Made by a program: the position numbers and the translations under genes. From Pseudomonadota bacterium (lineage in GTDB: Bacteria; Pseudomonadota; Alphaproteobacteria; Acetobacterales; Acetobacteraceae), in the NCBI GenBank assembly GCA_021780935.1, contig JAJXXT010000080.1, positions 1-8,029 of the forward strand: DNA of 8,029 nt, given 5' to 3'. The notes under the pieces are model-generated. The model was not told the DNA's origin. It ran no database searches and saw only the letters and a program-made list of their open reading frames with translations. Positions 1 to 5,608 of this stretch are shown piece by piece (the stretch's first letter is position 1; each line of letters starts with the position of its first letter).

Positions 1-1
1 C

Positions 2-1075
2 CCGCGTCCCTCGACCGAATTGACCCCGCCGCCCAAGGATCTCGGCCTCGCCGGCGCGCGGCTGGCGCTGGCCGACGATGCCACCACCGGCCGCTTCACC
101 GGCCAGGAGTTCAAGCTCGACGAGGCCGTCGGCGCCGACGCGGCCGCGGTGACGGCGGCGTTCAAGGCGCGGCTGGCCGCCGGGACGCGCAATTTCGTCA
201 CCGACCTGCCGGCACCGCTGCTGCTGACCCTGGCAGATCTGCCGGAGGCCCAGGGCGCGACGCTGATCGATGCCACCAGCACGGACGACGCGCTGCGCGG
301 CGCCGATTGCCGGCGCAACGTGCTGCACATGCTGCCCAGCCGGGCCATGTTCGCCGACGCGCTGATGCAGTATCTCGTGGTCAAGAACTGGCGCCACATC
401 ATGCTGGTGCAGGGCAAGGATCCGGCCGACGCGCTCTACGCCGCCGCCATCCGCCACGCGGCGAAGAAATTCCAGGTCAGCATCGTCGCCGACAAGCCCT
501 GGAGCTTCAACGCCGCCGCGCAGCAGGCCGATACCGGACATTTCCAGGTCAATACCGAAGTCTCCAATCTGACACAGGGAATTTCCTACGACGTGCTGGT
601 CGTCGCCGACGAGGCGGATAATTTCGGCGATCAGCTCGGCTATCGCAGCTTCCTGCCCCGCCCGGTCGCCGGCACGCAGGGGCTCACGCCCAGCGCCTGG
701 TCGCCGATGTTCGACGAAATGGGTTCGCGGCAGCTGCAACTGCGATTCCTCGCCCTGGCCAAGCGCATGATGACCGATCGCGACTATGGCGCATGGCTCG
801 CGGTGCGTGCCTTCGGCGAGGCGGCGACGCGCACCGCCAGCGCCGATCCGGCGGCGATGGCGACATTCCTGCATGGGACGGACTTCACCGTCGCCGGCTA
901 CAAGGGCCCGCCTTTCAGCATCCGTCCCTGGGACGGACAGCTGCGCCAGCCGGTGCTGCTGGCCGACGACCGCTCGCTGGTCTCGATCTCGCCGCAGCCG
1001 GGCTTCCTGCATCAATTCTACGAGACCGACACGCTCGGCACCGACAAACCGGAGACGACATGCCACATGTCCTGA
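2..1075 (+). CDS. ABC transporter periplasmic substrate-binding protein, PQQ-dependent alcohol dehydrogenase-associated (5' partial)
   Basis: The reading frame is open from base 2 with no stop upstream, so the gene begins outside the window. The TTG at 20 is an internal codon, not a convincing start. About 357 residues are visible. The protein has the look of a type I (branched-chain amino acid-like) periplasmic binding protein. The segment HMLPSRAMFADALMQYLV followed by NWRHIMLVQG, and a C-terminal tail with GFLHQFYETDTLG and a late PETTC, are typical of the binding-protein family found next to PQQ-dependent alcohol dehydrogenases (TIGR03863 as I recall it; P. putida PedA-type and Methylobacterium LutA are functional relatives). 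It would act in the periplasm and deliver or sense a ligand for the ATPase and permease downstream. The ligand is not readable from sequence; lanthanide or cofactor handling is inferred from relatives. The next gene starts 16 bases before this stop, so the two are coupled. The family call is fairly sure, the ligand is not. Confidence 0.85.
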   Translation, partial: PRPSTELTPPPKDLGLAGARLALADDATTGRFTGQEFKLDEAVGADAAAVTAAFKARLAAGTRNFVTDLPAPLLLTLADLPEAQGATLIDATSTDDALRGADCRRNVLHMLPSRAMFADALMQYLVVKNWRHIMLVQGKDPADALYAAAIRHAAKKFQVSIVADKPWSFNAAAQQADTGHFQVNTEVSNLTQGISYDVLVVADEADNFGDQLGYRSFLPRPVAGTQGLTPSAWSPMFDEMGSRQLQLRFLALAKRMMTDRDYGAWLAVRAFGEAATRTASADPAAMATFLHGTDFTVAGYKGPPFSIRPWDGQLRQPVLLADDRSLVSISPQPGFLHQFYETDTLGTDKPETTCHMS

Positions 1076-2031
1076 AGCCGCTGCTCGCCCTCGCGGTTCT
1101 GGCGCTGCTCAGCCCCGCGGCGCGGGCCGAGCGTCTGCTGCTGTCGAACGAGAAGGACAACACCGTCACCGTCGTCGACGCGGCGAGCCTGAAGATCGTG
1201 CAGAGCGTGCCGGTGGGCGCGCGGCCGCGCGGGCTGATCCTCTCCAAGGACGGCAAGAGCGTCTATATCTGCACCAGCGACGCCGACCATATCGAGGTGC
1301 TGGATCTGGCGACGCTCAAAGTGACCGCCAACCTGCCGAGCGGGGCGGATCCGGAGACCTTCGCGATCAGCCCGGACGGCAACACGCTCTATGTCGCCAA
1401 CGAGAACGACAACTCCATCACCGTGGTGGACGTGCCCGGCGCGCGCGTGATCGGTGCGGTGCCCACCGGCGTCGAGCCCGAGGGCATGGCGGTGAGCCCG
1501 GACGGCAAGCTGCTGATCAACACGTCCGAAACCACCAGCATGGTGCATTTCATCAACCCCGAGACGCGCAAGATGATCGGCGGCGTGCTGGTCGGGCAGC
1601 GGCCGCGCTACGCCGCCTTCACCCCGGATGGCAAGCAGGTCTGGGTATCCTCCGAGGTGGCCGGCTCGGTCGCGGTGATCGACGTCGCCACGCGCAAGAT
1701 CGTCAGCACGATCCGCTTCCAGATCCCCGGCGTGCCGCGCGAGACTGTGCAGGCCGTCGGCATCAACATCACCGCCGACGGCAAGACCGCCTTCGTCGCC
1801 CTCGGCCCGGCCAACCGCGTCGCCGTGGTCGATGTCGCGAGCGGTGCGGTGGAGAAATACCTGCTGGTCGGCCAGCGCGTCTGGCACATGGCGTTCTCGC
1901 AGGATGGCAGCCGGCTGTACACGGCCAACGGCGTCAGCAACGACATGTCCGTGATCGACGTCGCCGCGCGCAAGGTGCTGAAATCGGTTCCGGTCGGCCA
2001 GGAACCGTGGGGTGTGGTCGATGTCCCCTGA
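1060..2031 (+). CDS. Secreted YVTN-type seven-bladed beta-propeller protein, PQQ-catabolism-associated
   Basis: This 323-residue protein starts at ATG 1060, chosen because GGAG at 1051-1054 sits 5 bases upstream and because the start opens directly into a signal peptide (hydrophobic 7-19, likely cleavage after ARA at 21-23). The mature part is a run of about 42-residue repeats. Their xPDGkxxYV cores fall at residues 62-70, 104-112, 146-154, 188-196, 238-246 and 280-288, each followed by a strand ending in VxVVDVA and a VPVGxxP turn. The C-terminal VGQEPWGVVDVP strand can close on the N-terminal strand (NTVTVVD, 34-40) to make a seventh blade. The 50-residue step between blades 4 and 5 reflects an insertion around GVPRETVQAVG. 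No catalytic residues or CxxCH haem site are present, so it is probably a binding or scaffold protein in the periplasm. It matches the beta-propeller family that accompanies quinoprotein dehydrogenase ABC systems (TIGR03866). It overlaps the gene before by 16 bases and the gene after by 11. Confidence 0.9.
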   Translation: MPHVLKPLLALAVLALLSPAARAERLLLSNEKDNTVTVVDAASLKIVQSVPVGARPRGLILSKDGKSVYICTSDADHIEVLDLATLKVTANLPSGADPETFAISPDGNTLYVANENDNSITVVDVPGARVIGAVPTGVEPEGMAVSPDGKLLINTSETTSMVHFINPETRKMIGGVLVGQRPRYAAFTPDGKQVWVSSEVAGSVAVIDVATRKIVSTIRFQIPGVPRETVQAVGINITADGKTAFVALGPANRVAVVDVASGAVEKYLLVGQRVWHMAFSQDGSRLYTANGVSNDMSVIDVAARKVLKSVPVGQEPWGVVDVP

Positions 2032-2794
2032 GGCCGCGGTGCCGTCGGCCGTGGAAGCCGTGCCGCTGTCGGTCGAGGGGCTGAGCCACGCATTCGGAGC
2101 CCGCAAGGTTCTCGACGGCGTCAGCCTGCACGTCGGACGCGGCGATTTCACCGTTCTGCTCGGCCTCAACGGCGCCGGCAAGAGCACGCTGTTCGCGCTG
2201 ATCACCCGGCTCTATCACAGCAACTCCGGCCGCATCGCGGTCTTCGGCCACGATATCCGCGCCGAGCCGCAGGCGGCGCTGGCGCGCATGGGCGTGGTGT
2301 TCCAGCAGCCGACGCTGGATCTCGACCTCACCGTCGAGCAGAATCTCTACTATCACGCGGCGCTGCACGGAATTTCCCGCAGCGCGGTGCGCGAGCGCCT
2401 CGGCGCCGAGCTCGCGCGGGTCAATCTTGCCGACCGCCGGCGCGACAAGGTGCGCCAGCTCTCCGGCGGTCAGCGCCGGCGGGTGGAGCTGGCGCGCGCG
2501 CTGCTGCACGAGCCGTCGCTGCTGCTGCTCGACGAGCCGACGGTCGGGCTCGACATCGAGAGCCGGCAATTCCTGCTCGAACATGTCCGCCTGCTCTGCC
2601 GCGAGCGCGGATTGGGCGTGCTGTGGGCGACGCATCTGATCGACGAGGCGGGGGCGGAGGCGAAAGTGGTCGTGTTGCATCGCGGCCGCGTGCTCGCCGC
2701 CGGCGACGTGCCGGCGATTCTGGCCGAGACCGGAACGCAGACGCTGAAATCCGCCTTCGACCGCCTCACCCGCGCCGGCAGCGAGGCGGCATGA
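2021..2794 (+). CDS. ABC transporter ATP-binding protein, PQQ-dependent alcohol dehydrogenase-associated
   Basis: This 257-residue cytoplasmic ATPase has all the expected motifs in order. Walker A is GLNGAGKST (48-56), the Q-loop is FQQPTLD (94-100), the signature is LSGGQ (147-151), Walker B is LLLLDEP (167-173), the D-loop is GLD (176-178) and the H-loop is WATH with His205. The FQQPTLDLDLTVEQNL segment and overall look are those of NodI/DrrA-like ATPases, which normally pair with ABC-2 permeases. The gene directly downstream is such a permease. ATG 2021 is preferred over the in-frame GTG at 2012; a GTGGGG stretch at 2007-2012 can serve as Shine-Dalgarno for it. The start overlaps the propeller stop by 11 bases, and the stop overlaps the permease start by 4 (ATGA), so production of the two transporter subunits is coupled. 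Functional relatives are PedB of P. putida and LutE of Methylobacterium. The substrate is not evident from this subunit. Confidence 0.93.
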   Translation: MSPEAAVPSAVEAVPLSVEGLSHAFGARKVLDGVSLHVGRGDFTVLLGLNGAGKSTLFALITRLYHSNSGRIAVFGHDIRAEPQAALARMGVVFQQPTLDLDLTVEQNLYYHAALHGISRSAVRERLGAELARVNLADRRRDKVRQLSGGQRRRVELARALLHEPSLLLLDEPTVGLDIESRQFLLEHVRLLCRERGLGVLWATHLIDEAGAEAKVVVLHRGRVLAAGDVPAILAETGTQTLKSAFDRLTRAGSEAA

Positions 2795-3597
2795 GCCCGG
2801 CCCAGTACGCACTCTGCCTCAACGGCGTGGTACGGCGCGAGGCGCTGCGCTGGCTCGGCCAGCGCGGCCGCTTCGTCTCGGCGCTGGTGCGCCCGCTGGT
2901 GTGGCTCGCGATCTTCGCCGCGGGATTCCACTTCGTGCTCGGCGTCTCGATCATTCCGCCCTACGAGACCTATGTTCCGTACGAGGTCTACATCGCGCCA
3001 GGGCTGCTGGCGATGATCCAGCTTTTCAATGGCATGCAGAGCTCGCTCTCGATGGTCTACGATCGCGAGATGGGCAGCATGCGCTCGCTGATGATCGCGC
3101 CCTTCCCGCGCTGGTTCCTGCTGCTCGCCAAGCTGCTCGCCGGCGTCGCCGTGTCCGTCGTGCAGGCCTACATCTTTCTCGTCATCGCCTGGTTCTGGGA
3201 CATCACGCCGCCCTACGCCGGCTACGTCTTCGTGCTGCCGGCGCTGGTGCTGGGCGGGCTGATGCTGGGCGCGCTCGGGCTCGTGCTCTCCTCCTTCATC
3301 AAGCAGCTGGAGAACTTCGCCGGGGTGATGAATTTCGTCATCTTCCCGATGTTCTTCACCTCCTCGGCGCTCTATCCGCTGTGGCGGGTGCAGGAGGCGA
3401 ACCAGACGCTGTATTGGATCTGCGAGGTCAATCCGTTCACCCATGCCACGGAGCTGATCCGCTTCGCACTCTATGGCGAGTTCAACGCACTGTCCGCTTC
3501 CGTCGTCGCCGGCTACACGCTGCTGTTCATGGCGCTCGCCGTGCTCGGCTACGATCCTGGACGCGGTCTGCTGGCGCGGCGGGCGGGCGCGGAGTAG
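2791..3597 (+). CDS. ABC-2-type transporter permease, PQQ-dependent alcohol dehydrogenase-associated
   Basis: This 268-residue integral membrane protein has about six hydrophobic segments, near residues 29-51, 66-86, 109-135, 144-170, 176-196 and 237-255. It carries the ABC-2 family marks: YIAPGLLAMIQLFNGMQSS around 67-85, an amphipathic coupling region DREMGSMRSLMIAP (91-104), the block ENFAGVMNFVIFPMFFTSSA (174-193), and NPFTHATELIRFALYG (214-229). This is the NodJ-like permease fold, best known from exporters. It forms the membrane channel for the ATPase encoded immediately upstream, which it overlaps by four bases (ATGA). The match to the permease of the PQQ-alcohol dehydrogenase ABC system (PedC of P. 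putida, LutF of Methylobacterium) rests on fold and gene order. Translocation direction is unclear because the operon also carries an importer-style binding protein. The stop at 3595-3597 ends the tightly coupled block; the next gene is 145 bases away. Confidence 0.92.
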   Translation: MSPAQYALCLNGVVRREALRWLGQRGRFVSALVRPLVWLAIFAAGFHFVLGVSIIPPYETYVPYEVYIAPGLLAMIQLFNGMQSSLSMVYDREMGSMRSLMIAPFPRWFLLLAKLLAGVAVSVVQAYIFLVIAWFWDITPPYAGYVFVLPALVLGGLMLGALGLVLSSFIKQLENFAGVMNFVIFPMFFTSSALYPLWRVQEANQTLYWICEVNPFTHATELIRFALYGEFNALSASVVAGYTLLFMALAVLGYDPGRGLLARRAGAE

Positions 3598-3742
3598 CCG
3601 CTCCCCGCCGCGTGGCCCGCTCCGGTTGCGCCCAACACCCGCTTGCGCCCGGAAACTACGACGAAATCATCGCGCAACCCGATTGACCGGTGAGGGTGCA
3701 GGCGATAGCCTCACGACAAGGAAAACGAACGGAGGATGGTCC
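3598..3742 (+). promoter_or_regulatory. Intergenic region with possible sigma70-type promoter
   Basis: This 145-base gap separates the ABC cassette from the next gene. TTGACC at 3683-3688 is one base from the -35 consensus. It is followed after 17 bases by TAGCCT (3706-3711), a weak -10; GATAGC at 3704 is an alternative with short spacing. GGAGG at 3731-3735 is the ribosome binding site for the ATG at 3743. An 8-base inverted repeat, GGTTGCGC (3624-3631) and GCGCAACC (3672-3679), flanks a 40-base loop, and TTGCGCCC occurs twice (3626 and 3643). No hairpin followed by a T-run was found behind the permease stop, so read-through from the ABC operon is possible. The promoter call is tentative. 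Confidence 0.3.
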
Positions 3743-4330
3743 ATGCGGGTACCGAGCGCGGTGCTCGTCTCGTTTCTGATGCTGGTTGCGGGATTGCTGG
3801 CCCTGGCGGGCTACGCGTTCGAGCATGAGCGGCGCGTGATGCCTGTCCTGCAGGCGGCGGCGCCGGCCGCATCGGACCAGGCGGCGTCGGCGCCCGCATC
3901 CGCTCAGGCGGCTTCGGCGCCGCGCGCCTTCACCGCGGAGGAGGAGGCCTATTCGGTCGCGCTCTGGCCGGTGCACCGCGATCTGGTCGAGCTGGCGGCG
4001 GCACAGCTGGCGACCGCGGCGCTCGAGTATGCCACCGAGAAGCATGACGTGACCGTTCTCGTCTCCCGGCTGCAGCCGGTGCGGGACGAATTCGCCGCCG
4101 CCGAAGCGAAGACGCGGGCCCTGATCCCGCCCGCCGCACTGCAGGATGTGCATCAGCGCTATCTCGACGCGATCATGCTCTACGAAAAGGCGACGACGGA
4201 GGTTCTGCGGATCGGTCACGACAGTGACGATCAGCATCTGGTCGAAGCCCAGCCGATGAGCCTGCGCGGCGCCGAGGAGCTGATCAAGGTCGGTGATGTG
4301 CTCTGGCCGGGGGAGCACAAACCGAACTGA
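3743..4330 (+). CDS. Membrane-tethered or secreted helical protein of unknown function
   Basis: I do not recognise this 195-residue protein. ATG 3743 is chosen because GGAGG lies 7 bases upstream and it opens into a hydrophobic N-terminus (residues 5-24). No clear signal peptidase site follows, so it probably stays as a membrane anchor with the rest in the periplasm. Residues 37-62 are an Ala/Ser/Pro/Gln linker with an internal repeat (QAASAP twice). Residues 63-186 look all-alpha: heptad-like helices near 65-96, 102-127 and 130-157, then a charged turn (GHDSDDQH, 158-165) and a last helix at 170-186. The body has no cysteine and no recognisable active site. The shape suggests a small helical-bundle domain held off the membrane by a flexible tether, such as a sensor or chaperone-like part. 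It lies between the quinoprotein-associated ABC cassette and a secreted metallohydrolase on the same strand, so an envelope role with either is plausible but unproven. Confidence 0.75.
   Translation: MRVPSAVLVSFLMLVAGLLALAGYAFEHERRVMPVLQAAAPAASDQAASAPASAQAASAPRAFTAEEEAYSVALWPVHRDLVELAAAQLATAALEYATEKHDVTVLVSRLQPVRDEFAAAEAKTRALIPPAALQDVHQRYLDAIMLYEKATTEVLRIGHDSDDQHLVEAQPMSLRGAEELIKVGDVLWPGEHKPN
3878..3921 (+). repeat. Short imperfect direct repeat within the Ala/Ser/Pro linker
   Basis: The 17-base unit CAGGCGGCNTCGGCGCC occurs at 3878-3894 and again at 3905-3921, offset by 27 bases (nine codons), so the reading frame is kept. It encodes QAASAP twice. A related but shorter CAGGCGGC start lies at 3851. 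This looks like slippage or duplication that lengthened the flexible linker of the gene at 3743-4330, and linker length could vary among relatives. Confidence 0.65.
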
Positions 4331-4497
4331 CCGTGCGCCGGGGGATGGATGCATTTCCCGGGCCGGTATTGTAGCGTGGATCCGGCACGCGGGCGTCGAT
4401 GCCCGCGGGACCTGACTGGAAGCGGCGCCGGAGCCTTCGGTCCCGGTGAACAAGACGGTGTCCGCGCAACGGACACGAGCAGGAGGAAGAGCGACCA
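4331..4497 (+). promoter_or_regulatory. Structured leader and strong ribosome binding site of the metallohydrolase gene
   Basis: This 167-base gap holds two perfect hairpins. CGCGGGC (4388-4394) pairs with GCCCGCG (4401-4407) across a 6-base loop, and GTGTCCG (4458-4464) pairs with CGGACAC (4470-4476) across the loop CGCAA. A further inverted pair, GGGACC (4407-4412) and GGTCCC (4439-4444), could close a larger arm between them. The purine-rich Shine-Dalgarno AGGAGGAAGAG begins at 4481, five bases after the second hairpin, and leads to ATG 4498. Neither hairpin is followed by a T-run, so neither looks like a terminator; they may shape or stabilise the mRNA leader. I found no convincing -35/-10 pair. 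TATTGT at 4367 is a possible -10, but no good -35 lies upstream. Confidence 0.4.
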
Positions 4498-5502
4498 ATG
4501 GCGAAAAGATCATTGTTCGGACTGGCCTTTGCCGGCGCCCTCGCGGCGGTCGGTCTGGGTCTGCCCGCGACGAGCACCCCGGCGGCGGCGGCGGATAACG
4601 TCTGCTCCGTGTGGGTGGTCGAGACCAGCCGCATCCCGCACATTCCATACGGCGGCTTCATGCCGGACCGGGCCTTCATTCCCGGCAGCAGCAGCCCGAT
4701 GCACAACGTCGAATGGGCCGATCTGCCCGTGAACATCGGCGTGATCAAGTGCGGCAACGAGCTGATGCTGTATGATTCGGGCTGGAAGCAGGCCGATTAC
4801 CACAAGATGCTCGGCGTCGACCATTTCGTGCCGATCGCCGATGAGCTGAAGGCGCTTGGCTTCGATGCCAAGGACGTGACGCGGGTCTTCATCGGTCACG
4901 CCCACTGGGACCATGCCGGCCAGCTGCTCGATCTGCCGAACGCGACGCTCTATGTGCAGCGCGAGGAGCTGCGCGGTATCGAATGGGCCCTGAACTACCC
5001 GAACGCCCATATCTCCGCGGTCAACAATACCCCCGGCGGCTGCGCGCGCACGCCGGCCTGCGGCTATGAGCCGCTGACCATGGAGCAGGTCTACGGCAAG
5101 GTTCTCGCCGGCAAGGCCGTGATCGTCGATGGCGAAATGGAAGTGATCCCGGGCGTGAAGATCCACCCCGCCTTCCGCGCGCACACCGCGGGCTCCCAGC
5201 TGCTGGAAGTGCCGACCGCGATTGGTAAGCTGGTGTTCGGCTCCGATGCCTACTCGTCGTGGGAAGGGATCCGCGACTGGATGGTCGCCAACATCCAGCA
5301 GACGGACTCGGTGCAGCAGTTCCTCGCCTATGAGAAGTGCTACAAAATCACCGGCGGCTACAACAACTGCGTCTCGGCGCATGAGCCGCTGAGCTACACC
5401 GCCAGCTATCCGCTGCTGAAGAATTCCTGGCTGATCGGCAACGGCGCCCATGCCGCCGAAGTGACCCTCGCGCCTGGTGAGAAGTCGCGCAAGCCGATGT
5501 AA
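4498..5502 (+). CDS. Secreted metallo-beta-lactamase-fold hydrolase (lactonase-like)
   Basis: This 334-residue protein starts at ATG 4498 behind a strong AGGAGGAAGAG. It opens with a signal peptide (KR at 3-4, hydrophobic 6-22, likely cleavage near AAA|DN at residue 32), so it acts in the periplasm or outside. The metallo-beta-lactamase metal site is complete: HAHWDH at 134-139 (His134, His136, Asp138, His139), His229 in AHTAG, Asp250 in FGSDAY and His295 in SAHEP. This predicts a dinuclear, normally zinc, hydrolase. The spacing and the YDSGW block (92-96) resemble the N-acyl homoserine lactonase-like branch, but the true substrate cannot be read from sequence; a lactone or other ester is an inference. 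Six cysteines remain after cleavage (36, 85, 182, 188, 281, 291). Cys182/Cys188 and Cys281/Cys291 are close enough for disulfides, which fits an exported protein. A strong hairpin follows the stop. Confidence 0.88.
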   Translation: MAKRSLFGLAFAGALAAVGLGLPATSTPAAAADNVCSVWVVETSRIPHIPYGGFMPDRAFIPGSSSPMHNVEWADLPVNIGVIKCGNELMLYDSGWKQADYHKMLGVDHFVPIADELKALGFDAKDVTRVFIGHAHWDHAGQLLDLPNATLYVQREELRGIEWALNYPNAHISAVNNTPGGCARTPACGYEPLTMEQVYGKVLAGKAVIVDGEMEVIPGVKIHPAFRAHTAGSQLLEVPTAIGKLVFGSDAYSSWEGIRDWMVANIQQTDSVQQFLAYEKCYKITGGYNNCVSAHEPLSYTASYPLLKNSWLIGNGAHAAEVTLAPGEKSRKPM

Positions 5503-5526
5503 CGAGCTCGACTGATCGTTGCCAAA

Positions 5527-5557
5527 GGACGAGAGGCCGGCGATCGGCCTCTCGTTC
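5527..5557 (+). terminator. Probable intrinsic terminator hairpin after the metallohydrolase gene
   Basis: ACGAGAGGCCG (5529-5539) pairs perfectly with CGGCCTCTCGT (5545-5555) across the 5-base loop GCGAT. One GU and one GC pair extend the stem to 13 bp (5527-5557). The hairpin begins 24 bases after the TAA at 5500-5502. The following bases, CGCGTTTCG, hold only a three-T run, so termination may be incomplete or helped by another factor. This is by far the strongest hairpin seen in the window, and it separates the hydrolase gene from the operon starting at 5609. Confidence 0.7.
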
Positions 5558-5608
5558 GCGTTTCGGGGCTTCGCGCTCCCGATCCGAGAGGGCATAGTCC
5601 GCAGCGTG

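Noticed and set aside
20..22. TTG as start codon of the first gene
   Set aside because: The frame stays open to base 2, there is no signal peptide or Shine-Dalgarno at 20, and binding proteins of this family extend further upstream, so the gene is cut by the window edge.
786..2084. Plus-strand frame of 432 codons overlapping the binding protein and YVTN propeller genes
   Set aside because: Arg/Ala-rich out-of-frame translation of the two real genes with no recognisable domain.
1018..2205. Minus-strand open frame of 395 codons opposite the YVTN propeller, with repeated His/Asp/Gly patterns
   Set aside because: The apparent repeats (DVDHGD-like) are the reverse complement of the repeated VVDVA blade codons on the plus strand, so this is a mirror of the real gene.
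4388..4407. Hairpin considered as a terminator for the gene ending at 4330
   Set aside because: No T-run follows; the next bases are GGACCTGACTGG. It is kept only as part of a structured leader.
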